A stretch of DNA of 64,000 bases from Chrysoporthe austroafricana (taxonomy: Eukaryota; Ascomycota; Sordariomycetes; Diaporthales; Cryphonectriaceae): NCBI GenBank assembly GCA_001051155.2, contig JYIP02000002.1, positions 1,309,583 through 1,373,582 of the forward strand, in the 5' to 3' direction. Every line of letters begins with the position of its first letter. Position 1 is the stretch's first letter. Both the position numbers and the translations under genes were made by a program. This document shows, piece after piece, positions 35,317 through 47,510 of the stretch. The notes below the pieces were generated by a model that saw only the letters and a program-made list of their open reading frames with translations, was not told the DNA's origin and did not search any database.

Positions 35317-37348
35317 GGCGCCGCGAAGGCGCCGCGGGGGCGCCGCCTGGCTGGACACAGGAGGGACCGGGCTGCCTGTCTGGTGGGAGAAGAAATGGTA
35401 CGGAGGGGGAAAAAAAAATTTGAGGATGCATGGATGATGAGCGGCATTCGCTTTCCTGCCGGTAAAATTTTTTGATTCTGCGGACGAGGGACATGTATGG
35501 TGCATTGCTGAGCCGCTGATAGAGTTCTCCCTCTCTCTCGCGATGATGTAGATGAGCTTTGGTATTTTTCGCCGGTGCGTGACGTACCACGATAGATGGT
35601 GTTTATATTGGAACCAACCCGCTTTCATGATGAGTTTGAGGCTCGTGTTGCCTCTCGGTGACTGAATGTCTAGTGGTGATCTGAGCCCGTGTACATACAT
35701 GCCTGCGGAGGGAGACGGCGGGATGGGCGGCCTCGACGAGGTCACGTTATAGATTGGCATCTTGTCGGACAGACGGAATATGTACTCCGTCGGTATCTTT
35801 ACTTTGTGCTGATCTCAAGTCTGACTATACACGAGATGTTCCGATATCTCCATTACCGAACACGATGAGACAGCCTCACACGCCCGATCTTCGGGCGGTG
35901 TATCTACGGGACTGTGTCTCAGCCCAAGACTTCGCTACGATCAGCATCTTGTCCTCTCTGCGCAACACGTCATTCTGGCTACTTCGTAAAGTTTACTAGA
36001 GGAAGTCTTCGCAGCGGTAAATTTGGCATTCTTATGAATTATTGGAGCTTAATTAACCACATAGAGATAATGTGCCAGAAACCGGATCACCATAGCCATA
36101 CTCATACATTCGTCATCTGACGCGCTGTCTGCCAAGTCCAGTGACCTCGACGACACAAGTAGGAATGGTGCAAGGCGTATGTTTCAGACGGCTAGAAGGG
36201 AATCCTCTGAACAACAAGTGAATATGAAGTGGCCCATTGTCCTCGACTACTAAGGGAATATCCCCTTGTTCGATCTAGCATAACACGCCATTGGTCAATC
36301 CAGATGGCTCGCCCGAGCGCGAGGCTGCCTTTGTTATCAGTATCGGAAACGGCTGGGAAACTTCACAACGGCCCTTTCGATAGCCTGGCCTTTGTGATGC
36401 ACAGAAAGACCAGCAGATGGCTGTCAATTGTTCGACGGAACCGGCGAGGGCAGGGTCCTGGAGATGAGGTTCAACAAGAGTCGAGGCGATCTTGGGCAGT
36501 TCTGTTCCTTTTTAGGTACTTCTTCTATTAGAACGGGATGTCCTCATTTACGAGCGTAGTACTGGCCTTTTTGTTAGTTTCTTCGTCTTCAACTACGGTC
36601 CCTTGCTGGCCGTGGTGGTCCCGCCTTATAAACATCATATCTTTTTGAGGGCACCAAGCAAGTACGTACATTGGGGTCTCTGTGAAGTCCGCCCATGATT
36701 TCGCACCGCCCTCTCCTCGATGAAATCCGTTCTCCCGCTCAGAACACGAGACAGCTCCTCGACTGTACGACTACACAAGTATTAAGTTGTTGAAGCTGCA
36801 TATGAAATTCCGCAGCACCAACGCCCTGACCGATTCCTCCGTTTAGCCCTCCCCACAACACCCAGCTCAGACCTCCGACCCTATACCATCAAAATCGAAA
36901 AACGCCGATTCCATCAGCTCTTTGACAACGTCTAGTGAGTCAATCCACCGTCTTCATCCCCAATCCTCGATCAGGAACGTACTCGGCGCACGACCCTAAC
37001 CCTGCACACCTGTACCCAATGACTGCCCCTGCTCGCTCCCTGAGACCCACTTTCCTCAACGTCTCTGGCCCTCGACACAGACGCGCCACGACCTTCAAAT
37101 GAACAGGCACAAGCTCACTTCCTTTCGTTTCTTTGATACGCAAGGTCTATTTGATCCCTCTTGACCCGTTTCCTCATCCTCCGTTATCCCTTCGTTCTAG
37201 TCAGACATGTCCTTCTGGCGTCTCCATGTTACCCGATATCAACGCGACAACTCCACGTGCCGGTACTAACCGCGTCAGGACCAGCAACACTCCCATCCAA
37301 ACTCTCACTCAGTGACACTTCACTTTTCCACATAGTGACAACCCTAGG
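35317..37348. other. Intergenic region, AT-richer, 2 kb
   Basis: Begins with GC-rich GGCGCCGCG repeats right after the epimerase stop, then becomes clearly lower in GC from about 35700. No gene, repeat array or transposon remnant was recognised. The SUN-gene leader (about 36800-37348) is C/A/T-rich. Confidence 0.5.
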
Positions 37349-40300
37349 ATGCCACCTAAACGAGGTCGTGGTGGCGCCCGCGGCGGTGCGCGAGGCGTGT
37401 CGCGAGCTCGCGGCACACCTGGCCCCTCGAGCCTCGACGGCACGCGCGAGGCGACCCCTGTCCTCGATCCCACGATGAGATCGCATCGGGCGCCAACTCC
37501 CAGCAGGTTCAGCAGCTCATATGGCTCGCCTCCGGTCCTGAACGCATCGCGCAATATCACCAGAGCAAACGCCGGGAGCGCCATCGGCGCGGCTCTGGAC
37601 CGCATCCAGGCTGCGAACGACGAGGATCTCAGGAGGGCGAGTGATTCTCCCGCGTCTGGCGGCGACGACGATGCCAGCGCTCATGACAGCGATGACGACG
37701 CCCGAGCGATGCCGCCCCCGCCCGCTCCTATACAACGTTAGTCTCACCAGAGCCGCGTTCGCTCATCTTGATCTCATCCGTCCTCTCACTACCACCTCAG
37801 TCACTCGCGTCCGTTCCCTTCTTACTAACAAAGCCTCACAGGAGGAGCTCAAGGCCGCAGGGCCGCTTCCATTCAGCAACGCAACCCTTTCGACATTGGC
37901 TTGTCTCATAAGGGTCGCCTTGGCTCGGAGCCGCCTCATTCCGATGCCATGTCGCAGAGAAGCTTCGTTGAGGAGAGCCAGATCTACAGCGGTGCGGATG
38001 TTGCCACGCCCCGAGCGCCACGAGCCACTGGCTCCCAGCGGTCACAAGCATCTCCGACCACTCGGTCCTCGGCTCGTCTTGCTGCCAGGAACTCCGTGGC
38101 CAGGAGCGACAGTGTCCCGTCATCTCCTGGCAGGCCCGGGGCAAGCACGCAAACTCGAGCCCCTGCTGTCGTGTCAGACTCTATTGACGAAGATGATGAG
38201 GAGGATCCTCTTCTGAACCCTACTCCTCGCGGTCTGCCTCCTAGGAGGGGCTCTGTCAGCGCTGCCTCGCCCGATCTGAGCGATCGCATGCGTCGAGCCC
38301 GTGCGGCTCGAGGCCCTCGACCACTCTCTGTCAGCGGGGGAAGCGACACGGACGAGTCGGACGAGATGAGTGATCAGGAGCCGCCCACCGGGCCGCCGAA
38401 CCATGTACAACGTGATTCTCGTGGATCACAACCCGATCGTCCAAACCCTGTTCAAGAGGCTAGATCCGGCGGTTTACGACTACCTCGCCCTGACCACCGG
38501 GACAACAGCCAGCCTCTCGACGGAAACCCTCCTTACAGTGGCATTCTGCCGGACTCTGCTACAAATGGCGGTCCCAAACAGCCAATTAGCCGCGACAACG
38601 GTCTGGATCTCCCCAATGCTTCATCTGGGCAGCAGGGTAGCCGCGTCAACAGTCTTGGTCTCCCCACTGCTTCGTCCAGGCAGCGGGCCAGCCGCGACAG
38701 CGGTCTCGATCTCCCCACTGCTTCATCTGGGCGGCGGGCTAGCCGTGACAATAGTCTTGATCTACCCACTGCTTCGTCCAGGCAGCGGGCTAGCCGCGAC
38801 AATAGTCTTGATCTACCCACCGCTTCGTCCAGGCAGAAGGTTAGCCGCAACAACGCCGGTCCGACTGTCGTTCAGCCAGCTGCCAGCGAAGGTCGGGCCA
38901 ACCAGGCTTCGCCTACGAATGATCGCTCAACTACATCCGACCAAGCGGGGAGCGAGGACGAGAGCCTCGAGGATGAGAGCCTCGAGGACGAGAGCCTGTT
39001 TTCCTGGGCTGTGCACTGGGCTGCGCACGAGTTTTTGGACATATTCCGAGTCAGGAAGTGGCCTGGTCGGCTGCAGACGATGTTGCAAGCCTGGGGTCTA
39101 CTTGCTCTTCTTTGCTGGTTTTCTCTTATACTTCTGGGAGTGTTTGTGCCTGTGTCCACGTGGGAAGATATCAGCGTCGGCAAAGAGCACACCCTCCACG
39201 GTATTGCTTACTGGCGCCAAAACATCGCGCAATTTGTACCATGGCTTATCCTTCACCCTTTCGCGGTGCTCACTGGAAACTTGGATTACGCCGACTTCCG
39301 AGATCAGCTGCACTGGGCCGAGATCAGCTACCGACGCAACTCCATCCGCATTGACTCCCTCTCAGGTGCTGTCGGCGAGATGCGAAGAATTCTGCCTGAG
39401 CTCATCGCCATCAAGGTGGACAAAAAGTCCGACAAGTGGGCTGTCGATGACGCATTTTGGCATGCGGTGAATGAGGAGATGAAGCAAGGGGGCCTCATGC
39501 ACTCCCTCTTAACCATGGAAAAATCACATAATGGCTCCTACACGATCTCAGATCCTCATTGGGGTGCTATTTTGCAGCGCATTCAAGCTGAGGGCTTACT
39601 CATGCCTAATCAATCGGCGACCGGCGACGGCAAGCTGTCCCATATCACGGACTACGTGGATCGGGCCGTGTCACGGACATGGGCAGACTGGCTGAAGCAG
39701 AATGAGGAAGCGATGAAACGGGCACGGGGGGGTGCGAAGGAGCCCGCGAGCGCTCATTGGCAGGATCTGTACGGCCATGCTGAGAAGGCTATCGCCGACA
39801 GGCTCAAAGAGCTCGGCCTCGAGGAACGAATCGTCACGAAAAAGTACTTCATCCAAGAGATCGAGCGTCAATCCAAGGAACATACCGATGAAATAAGAGC
39901 CGAGATGGAAGCGATGCAGCACACGCTTGCTAAGGCCCTTGCCATCGCGGAGAAGGCCAAGTTTGGCGCTGAGATCCCAGCTGGCATGAGCCGCGCAGAG
40001 CTCACAACAATGATTAACACAGTCGTCCAGCGAAGCATCGCGAACGCGGAACTTGAGGGTCTTGCTAAAGGTCATATCAAAGCGGGCCTTGTCACCGGCC
40101 TCCGTCTCCGCCCAAATTTCTTTAGCCCTCTTCGGGGAGCTGTCATCGACCCCAGCCTGACCTCGAGCTCCTTTGATTGGAGCGCAAAGAAGGGAGCAGC
40201 GGAACCGGAGGTTGGATGGCTGGGTCGGCGTTGGCTTTCGGGCGGGAAGCAAAAGCCAACGCTTCGCAGAGGCGGCTTGCATGAGGGAGTATCGTTCTCC

Positions 40301-40825
40301 CCAGCCGTGGCGCTCGAGAAGTGGGAGGAGGACGGCGAATGTTGGTGCGCCGGAATCAGAGATGCCAGGAACATCTCCAACGCGGCCGACCTGTCCATCA
40401 TGACAGCCGATACCGTGATTCCCCAGTACCTCGTGGTCGAGCACATCGCCGCCAGCGCCAGTTTCGACCCCAGGGCCATGCCCAAAGATCTTGAGCTGTG
40501 GATCCGCGCGCCCACGGACAAGCGCAGCCGGACGCTCCAAGACTGGAGCAGGCAGCGCTGGGCCGGCCTGAAGAGGCCGGAGAGCAGTCGCCTCGTCGAG
40601 CGCGGATTCGTGAAGGTGGGCGAGTTTCAGTACGACAACAACGTCGAAAAGGGCGAGAGTCAGGTGTTCAAGCTGCCCGAGGATCTGCTGAATATGGATG
40701 CCCAGACACGACAGGTCCTGGTGCGCGCCAAGACAAATTATGGCGCCAAGGACCACACGTGCTTCTACCGCCTGCAACTGTTTGGCGAGAAGGGCAAAGG
40801 CGGGAGTCGAGACGTGCTTGAGTGA
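37349..40825 (+). CDS. sad1: SUN-domain (Sad1/UNC-84) nuclear-envelope protein
   Basis: Two exons (37349-37736, 37842-40825) join to 1123 aa; the intron (GTTAGT...CTCACAG) restores PIQRGAQGRRAAS. SUN proteins sit in the inner nuclear membrane and join KASH proteins into LINC complexes, in fungi linking the spindle pole body to chromatin. The N-terminal ~540 residues are disordered and nucleoplasmic, starting MPPKRGRGGARGGARG. Five 17-residue repeats occupy about 379-463, and SLEDE repeats follow. One TM lies at about 545-567 (LLALLCWFSLILLGVFV). A helical lumenal stalk leads to the C-terminal SUN domain (about 900-1115) with YLVVEHIAASASF, ELWIRAP, GEFQYDN and NYGAKDHTCFYRLQLFGE. Codon use is less GC-biased than in the neighbours. 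Confidence 0.88.
38588..38842 (+). repeat. 51-bp coding minisatellite (5 x 17 residues) in SUN gene
   Basis: Five head-to-tail 51-bp units encoding SRxNxLxLPxASSxQxx-type repeats, followed by a partial sixth unit (SRNN). Units stay in frame, so copy changes alter protein length by 17 residues. Confidence 0.92.
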
Positions 40826-41390
40826 AGAAGAGGAGGGTTCCTGGACCGGAAGTGGCAGGATATTGTTCGGCTGACTGCTCTGTACATTTAAGAACCACGG
40901 CGGATAGCATTGGCGTTGTCGAGGATACCCAGCATATTTGTACATCTTACATAAACCGTCCGCCTTAGATCGGATCGGATCAATTGAGTATTCATGGCCC
41001 TTCACATTATCTCCGCGGAGATTCTATCAGTAAGCTCACATGTCAACCATCTTTCTCAGGACAACCGCCGCCCCCCCCCCCTGTGCGATGACTTCCCAGA
41101 CGCCCTTCCTGTGACTTCCCTCTCTGTAGTGGTCTTCTGAGGCACACCCAGCCCTGTGAACACGTCCTTCATCATACACCTGCTCGAGACACGAGCGAGA
41201 GACCGCCCACCCAACCCTGATCTGAGAACTGTCTGACATTGTCGAACATGCATCGCTCTATGACATGGTCCAAGTCTATGGGCAAAAAGTGTAAAGCACA
41301 ACAAGATCTCCCGAACTCCAGGCCCCGGCCCCCCCGCCTCCCAATGCCTCCAACAAAGATGTATTGCTCGTCCCGACCCTACATACACGA
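40826..41390. other. Convergent 3' intergenic region
   Basis: Between the SUN and FAD1 stop codons. A C10 run lies near 41072. Otherwise unremarkable. Confidence 0.55.
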
Positions 41391-42598
41391 TCACCGATCC
41401 CGCCCCAGCCGCTCCTCGTCGTCTTCCGTCAGCTCGTACGCCGGCCGGAAGCCGCCGGCCGCGGCGTCCTTCTTCAGATGCGGGTTGGGGTGCGTGTCCT
41501 CCGTGCCGCCGAGGGACGTGTAGCCCTGGTCGTAGAGGGAGAGGTATGGGATGCCCAGGTGCCGTATGAACTGCGAGTGGTGTCAGCCGTCCGTCTCATG
41601 TCTCTTTTATCTTCGCCACCCGGCGAGCCGGGCCCCTCGTCCGCCCAGAGCCCGAGACAGCCTTGCCGTCTCGTCTCGTCTCATCCCGCCCCGTCACGTC
41701 TCTTCCCTTTCCTACAGGTTACCAGGGGACAACCGGCAGACTCACCGCCCAGATCTCGGCATAGTGCCAGTCGATGACGGGGTGGACGCGCATGAAGGCG
41801 GGCCACCCGTCGTCGGTGGGGTCGAAGTGGCGCAGGGCGGCGCCGTGGGGGTCGGTGCGGCGGGTGCCGACGAAGATGGCGCGCAGGCGCGGGCGCTCGG
41901 CGAGGTAGGCCTCGAGGGCGGCGCGCATGGGCAGGCCGTAGCGGCACAGGTCGAGGTGGTAGGCGCGGCCCGAGTCAGCGACGAAAGCGTCGACCTCGGC
42001 GAACGGGTGCCGCGACACGATGTACACGGCCTGCAGGGCCGCGGGGAACGGCGTCGGCGTCGCGGCGCGCGGCGTCGCGGCGAGGGGCGTGTTGGTCGGC
42101 GGGTGCGAGTGCCGCGGCGGGGGCCCGTTCAGGACGGGCGGCGCGGGGGCGCTGGTCGCGGCCGCCGGCGCGGCGGGTTCGCCGAAGTGCCGCGGGAGGC
42201 ACGCGAGAATGAGGACGAGGAGGACGAGGCAGTCCTTGCCGCCGTTGTAGGAGAGCGCGAGCTCGTCGAGGCTGCGCCGGCGCTCACCGTGTCAGCCAGC
42301 TTGGCCTCTCTCCCAACCCTCCCCACCAACCCCCCCTCCGGGACCGCGGGGGGAGAACCTACCTGTACCTCTCGAGCGCCTCGTCGATGACGGCCAAGGC
42401 CTCCCTGACCTGGGCCTGGACGCCCCTGAGCAGCTTCGTCCCGACGCCCTCGGCCAGGAAGGCCTCCACCTTGTCCTGCAGCCCGAGGCAGACCTGGCGC
42501 AGGGACGGGGCGGCGGCGCCAGCCCTGTCGCCGTTCGCCACCGCCCCGCCGTTGGCGGCGCCGCCGTTCTGAAGATGGAGTTGGCCCTGCTGCAGCAT
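41391..42598 (-). CDS. FAD1: FAD synthase (FMN adenylyltransferase) Fad1
   Basis: Three exons (42598-42363, 42271-41746, 41570-41391) join to 313 aa (yeast Fad1 306). It makes FAD from FMN and ATP in the cytosol. The fold is the PAPS-reductase-like alpha-hydrolase type: the PP-loop is SYNGGKD at 86-92, formed just after intron 1. Other family blocks are VYIVSRHPFAEVDAFV, IFVGTRRTDPHG (flavin site), DPTDDGWPAFMRVHPVIDWHY and, in exon 3, RHLGIPYLSLYDQGYTSLGG followed by THPNPHL. A Pro/Ala/Thr-rich insert (about 103-140) separates the PP-loop from the next strand. ATG at 42598 is the first true ATG; the codon before it in frame is GTG. It is divergent from DBP4. Confidence 0.94.
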
Positions 42599-43892
42599 CA
42601 CGGTGGTTTGTCGTTATATCGCGCTGTTTGGAGCGTCAGCCATGGGGCGGGAAGCAAGGCCGTTTTTGTGCTCGGTCGGGCTCTGGCTCTCTCTGAGGTT
42701 GCGTGTGGGAGAGAGCGAGAGCGAGAGAGAGAGAGAGAGAGGCTGAGGGCGAGACGGACCGTCGTCCTCGCGCGGAGTGCCGGATCCAACACATGCGCGG
42801 TCGAGGGTTCGGCGTGCGGCTCGCGGTACCAGGTACCCTAGCGCCTAGCTAGAGCCCACTGTACTCAGTAGTAGCTGCGCCCCCCTCTAGGCTTTCCGCC
42901 CCCAGGGCGTTAGGCCCCCAGGCGCGCCAGGGTCGTGGTGCTGTGGTCTGGGCTTAGGCTGAGCTGCTTGCGGTCTTCGGCTTCGCGGCCTGCGGCTACG
43001 GCGGCGGGCAAGTCGACGGCGCTGGAGGGGGCCAGACAGGGCCAGGGTCAGGGGCCCGCACGTGCCGCTCCAGGCGGCCCGGCAGGGGGCCTCACAGCAG
43101 GTGAGCGTGGTGAGTCAGGACTATTACCACCGCCATGGAATTCCTCCCAGCGAGATGTCTGCGCCTATTGTATTGGAGAGTTGGGTTTTCTTAAATATAT
43201 ATATATATATATATATATATTAATTTAAAAGGAGACACAAAAACAGAGAGAATTTCATCTGCGCGAGGAATGTGGAGAGATTTAGTGCACTGCATTCCAG
43301 GCAGGTCTCAGTTTTCTTTGCCCTGCTCATTCATGTAGATGGCCTAGGCGGCGAGGCTGAGCGGAGAGCATTTTCACATGGTGGCCGAGAGGCTATGACA
43401 GAGGGTGCGTCCGTACTAGTAGAAAGGACAGAGCCTCTCTTATAACAAATACTCCATTGCCCCAGAGAGGAAGACAAGTAGCATAATGAGTGAGAAGGGA
43501 TCGAAAAAAGATCAGGCTACCGGAATAATAACAAGAACAACAATAATAATATGAAAATAAAGGAGGGAAGGAAAAGAAAATAAAACAAAAATGGGTTTGG
43601 GGGGGGGGCAACCACAGAGCATCATCGAAGTTTCGACGAATGCCCCCACTACAACGGCCACAGGTAGATGATGTCCTGAGTACTGGGTACTCCGTAGTGC
43701 GTACCGCCAGGGATGCTTGCTAGCGCTAGCACGACGAGAAGATCTTATCGTATGCCTGCCGCAAAAAGTTTCTAGGCCTGCACCAATGCAGCACAGCACG
43801 AGCGCATCGCCTCCGGGAGATTTTCTGGTGTTGGGACTCTCCAGGTCGCAGCACACTGGCAACGACGGAAACACCAACAGCAGAACCACAGT
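42599..43892. other. Divergent intergenic region between FAD1 and DBP4
   Basis: 1.3 kb with a GA tract near 42712-42742, the TA microsatellite at 43193-43220, and A-rich DNA around 43510-43600. It must hold both promoters. No gene seen. Confidence 0.55.
43193..43220. repeat. (TA)n microsatellite
   Basis: About 14 uninterrupted AT units in the FAD1/DBP4 divergent promoter region. Confidence 0.95.
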
Positions 43893-46413
43893 ATGCCTGC
43901 GCGGACCAGACCAAGGCCGAAGAGGTCCTCGGAAGGCAAGGTCCTGAAGAGAAAGAGGGAAGATGACGACCACGACAGGCTGAAGAGGGCCATCGACGAG
44001 TTTGTAAGTGACTTCTCTATTCTTCAAACTCTTCCTCGACTCCTCCAACAGAAATACAGCAACCCAGGCGTGCGCGCGAGCTCACACATCTCGACAGGAT
44101 CCCAAGGCCGCCCCCGTCAAGACCTTCTCCGACCTCCCCCTCTGCGAGGCCACCGCGTCGGGCCTGCGCGCCTCCCACTTCGACACCCTCACCGATGTCC
44201 AGGCCCGCGCCATCCCCTCGGCCCTCAAGGGCAACGACCTCCTCGCCGCCGCGCGGACCGGCAGCGGCAAGACGCTCGCCTTCCTGATTCCCGTCCTCGA
44301 GAAGCTCTACCACGCGCGCTGGACCAACAACGTCGACGGCCTCGGCGCCCTCATCATCTCGCCCACCCGCGAGCTGGCCGTCCAGATCTTCGACGTCCTG
44401 CGCAAGATCGGCCGCTACCATGACTACTCGGCCGGCCTCGTCATCGGCGGCAAGAGCCTCAAGGAGGAGGCCGAGCGCATCGACCGCATGAACATCCTCG
44501 TCTGCACCCCCGGCCGCATGCTGCAGCACCTGGACCAGAGCTTCGGCCTCAACGTCGCCGACCTGCAGATCCTCGTGCTCGACGAGGCCGACCGCATCAT
44601 GGACATGGGCTTCCAGCACGCCGTCGACGCCCTGGTCGAGCACCTGCCCAAGGAGAGGCAGACGCTGCTCTTCAGCGCGACGCAGAGCAAGAAGGTCTCG
44701 GACCTGGCCCGGCTGAGCCTGAAGGACCCCGAGTACGTGTCGGTGCACGAGGCGGCGGAGACCGCGACGCCGAGCACGCTCGAGCAGTCGTACATCGTCA
44801 CCCCGCTCCCCGAGAAGCTGGACACGCTGTACGGCTTCATACGGGCGAGCCTCAAGAGCAAGACCGTCGTGTTCCTGTCGTCCGGCAAGCAGGTGCGCTT
44901 CGTGTACGAGACGTTCCGGCAGCTGCAGCCCGGCATCCCGCTGCTCCACCTGCACGGCCGGCAGAAGCAGGAGGCGCGGCTGCAGATCACCCAGAGGTTC
45001 ACGTCGGCGAAGCACGCCTGCCTGTTCGCGACGGACGTGGTGGCCAGGGGTGTCGACTTTCCCGCGGTCGACTGGGTGATCCAGGTCGACTGCCCCGAGG
45101 ACGCGGACACGTACATTCATAGGGTCGGTCGGACGGCGAGGTACCAGAGCAAGGGCCGGGCGGTCATGTTCCTAGATCCGAGCGAGGAGGAGGGCATGCT
45201 GAAGAGGCTGGAGCACAAGAAGATCCCCATACAGAGGACCCACGTGAAGGACCACAAGAAGAAGAGCATCAAGAACCAGCTGCAGAGCATGGCGTTCAAG
45301 CAGCCGGACATCAAATACCTAGCGCAGAAGGCCTTCGTCACGTACGTCCGGTCGATCTATCTACAGAAGGACAAGGAGGTGTTCGACATGAAGAAGCTGG
45401 ATCTGGACGGATACGCGGCCAGTCTAGGGCTGCCGGGCACACCACAGATCAAATTTCAGAAGGGCGAGGACATCAAGAAACTGAAGAACGCACCAAGGAT
45501 GCCGCAGTCCAGCGGCTCAGAGGACGAATCAGACGGCGGCGAGAGGAAACCAAAGAGCAAGGAGGAAGTCCGCACAAAGGTGCAGAAGATGTTCGAGCGG
45601 ACGAACCAGGATGTCCTGTCGAGCCACTACCGCAAGATGGTTGGCGACGGGGACGAGGAGGAGGATGAAGAGGCCGACTTCTTCAAGACGAAACGCCTTC
45701 TGAACGACGACGACCTGGACCAGGCCGCAGCGAAACGGGGTGGCCACGGCGGCGAAGGCGCCCAGCCCAAGGTGGTCGACCTCGGCGGCGACCAGCAGCT
45801 GATCGTGGACTCGAAGCGCCGCGAGAAGCTGCTGACGTCCAAGAAGAAGCTGCTCAGGTTCAAGGGCCACGGGCAGAAGCTCGTGTTCGACGACGAAGGG
45901 AACGCGCACCCGATCTACGAGCTCATCGACGAGGAAGGGTTCCGGGCGCAAGGGCCCGTGGAGGAGCTGCGGCGGCAGTTCGTCGCGGGCGAGGGCGGCA
46001 GGGTGGCCGAGGCGGATGTCGAGGACAAGGAGCTCGCGCGGCAGAGACGCAAGGAGAAGAGGGAGCGGCGCAAGATGCTCGAGAGGATGGAGCGCGGCGA
46101 GGCCGCCGGCGGGCCCGCCGGCCCCGTGGCGCAGCTGGACGGCGGGGGCGAGGACGGCGGGGAGGACCCGCTCGCGCTGCTCCGGTCGCTGCCGATCGCC
46201 GGCGGCCGTGGGGACGATGCCTCCGACGACGACGAGGAAGAGGAGAGGCCCAAAGCGAAGAAGGCGAAGAAGTGGTTCCAGGACGACTCGGACGGGGAGG
46301 AGGCCCGGCGGAAGAAGGCCAAGAAGAAGGGCAAGAAGGTCATCGAGATGGCCGAGGAGCCGGAGACGCTCGAGGACCTCGAGGCTCTCGCTGCTGGGCT
46401 GCTGGACGGATGA
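43893..46413 (+). CDS. DBP4: DEAD-box RNA helicase Dbp4 (ribosome biogenesis)
   Basis: Two exons (43893-44003, 44098-46413) join to 808 aa. Dbp4/Hca4 is a nucleolar ATP-dependent RNA helicase for early 18S rRNA processing. Exon 1 gives the basic N-terminus [15 protein letters not shown] and RAIDEF; exon 2 opens [15 protein letters not shown], the Q-motif region with [14 protein letters not shown]. Motif I is AARTGSGKT (about 88-96), DEAD is 199-202, SAT 230-232 and motif [10 protein letters not shown] starts at 378. [19 protein letters not shown] and [20 protein letters not shown] are specific to the Dbp4 branch. The C-terminus is charged with a coiled region and lysine-rich tail. The intron reads in frame with exon 2, so an ORF-only start at 44008 would be wrong. 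Confidence 0.95.
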
Positions 46414-46946
46414 GACCGGCAGACGTAGTTGTTACATGGTTTTTTGGGCATTACGGTTGCATTGGAGCGTACTTTTCTAGTATCGTTGAGGGGGGTGTTC
46501 GAAGCCCGACGGCGACCGAGGACGTGCAATACATAAGGCCTCTGAGGCAAGATGCCTCCGAATAGCTGAAGCTGTCTGATCCATATCGTTTCCCTCCTGA
46601 AAGTTGACATCTGCAAGCCTTGGGCAGATGACTGGTGTCCGGTAAATGTGACGTACGAGAAAAGGTCTCCATACTACTATATACTACTACGACCGAGACT
46701 TTCATCGGTCGAGGGTCTTCCAGCTCGAAATCTTTCCGAGAGATTCTGAACGGTATTATTCCGTTCAGTATGCCCTACTCCTGCCCCGGCCACAACATCA
46801 ACTACTGAGACTAAGACTGGGAACCGCGAGGATTGCGAGCCCATCCGCTCGATCTCCCTATCCCCCTCCACGCGCGCCCACAACGAACCCTCACAGCCTC
46901 GTCCCAACCCTCCAGATCACGCGGAACGGGGCACCCACCCACCCAC
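46414..46946. other. Convergent 3' intergenic region
   Basis: Between the DBP4 and CoA-binding-protein stop codons; nothing recognisable. Confidence 0.55.
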
Positions 46947-47510
46947 CTACAGCTTCCCGACCGCCTTCAGCCCCCTCTCCCCGTCGACGAGCACGCACCA
47001 CCCCTCGTGGCCGCGCGTCCCGCCGCCGAAGCCGGCGACGACGCTGCGGAACCCGGTGCCGTCGGCCTCGCTGTCGGCGAGGTCGCCCTCGCCGCGGCGG
47101 GCCTCGGCCAGCACGGCGTCGTCGAAGGTGCCGGGCTGCAGCCAGACGGAGGGCACGCCGAGGCGGCGCGCCTCGGCCAGGACCTGCAGGGTGACGGGGG
47201 GCGGGGTGATGACGCTGACGGAGGTCTCGCGCGGGCTGGGCAGGGCGGCCAGCGAGGGCACGGTGGGCACAGCGCGGTCGCCGTGGGAGGGGACCGTGAT
47301 GTGTGCCGCAGTGGGGTTGACGGGGATCGCGGGGATGTCGTGGTCGAGGTACCAGGCGAAGACTGGGTGGGGGTCAGGATCTTCGATGGATGATGGTCGT
47401 GGGGGATGAGGCTTACTCTTGTGGCCGAACTTGGCCGTATTGGAACTCGCGCCGACGACGGCGATGTATTTGGACGAGAAGAACGTCTTCATGGACGCCT
47501 CGGTGCTCAT
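46947..47510 (-). CDS. CoA-binding domain protein (YccU-like)
   Basis: Two exons (47510-47417, 47362-46947) join to 169 aa. The whole protein is one Rossmann-type CoA_binding_2 domain. KYIAVVGASSNTAKFGHK is the N-terminal nucleotide loop; splicing at GTAAGC restores FGHKIFAWYLDHDIPAIPVNP, as in family members. LAALPSPRETSVSVITPP and GVPSVWLQPGTFDD are further core strands. The 54-nt intron is in frame, so it can be misread as an insertion. The bacterial relatives bind CoA but have no settled role; function here is unknown. Convergent with DBP4 and divergent from CDC4. Confidence 0.85.
   Translation of the reverse strand: MSTEASMKTFFSSKYIAVVGASSNTAKFGHKSKPHPPRPSSIEDPDPHPVFAWYLDHDIPAIPVNPTAAHITVPSHGDRAVPTVPSLAALPSPRETSVSVITPPPVTLQVLAEARRLGVPSVWLQPGTFDDAVLAEARRGEGDLADSEADGTGFRSVVAGFGGGTRGHEGWCVLVDGERGLKAVGKL

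Noticed and set aside
35700..37300. Decayed transposon or RIP-affected element in the AT-richer gap
   Set aside because: No terminal repeats, no transposase or reverse-transcriptase fragments, and no strong TpA excess by eye.
38588..38842. CRISPR-like repeat array
   Set aside because: Units are directly adjacent without spacers and are in-frame coding repeats in a eukaryotic gene.
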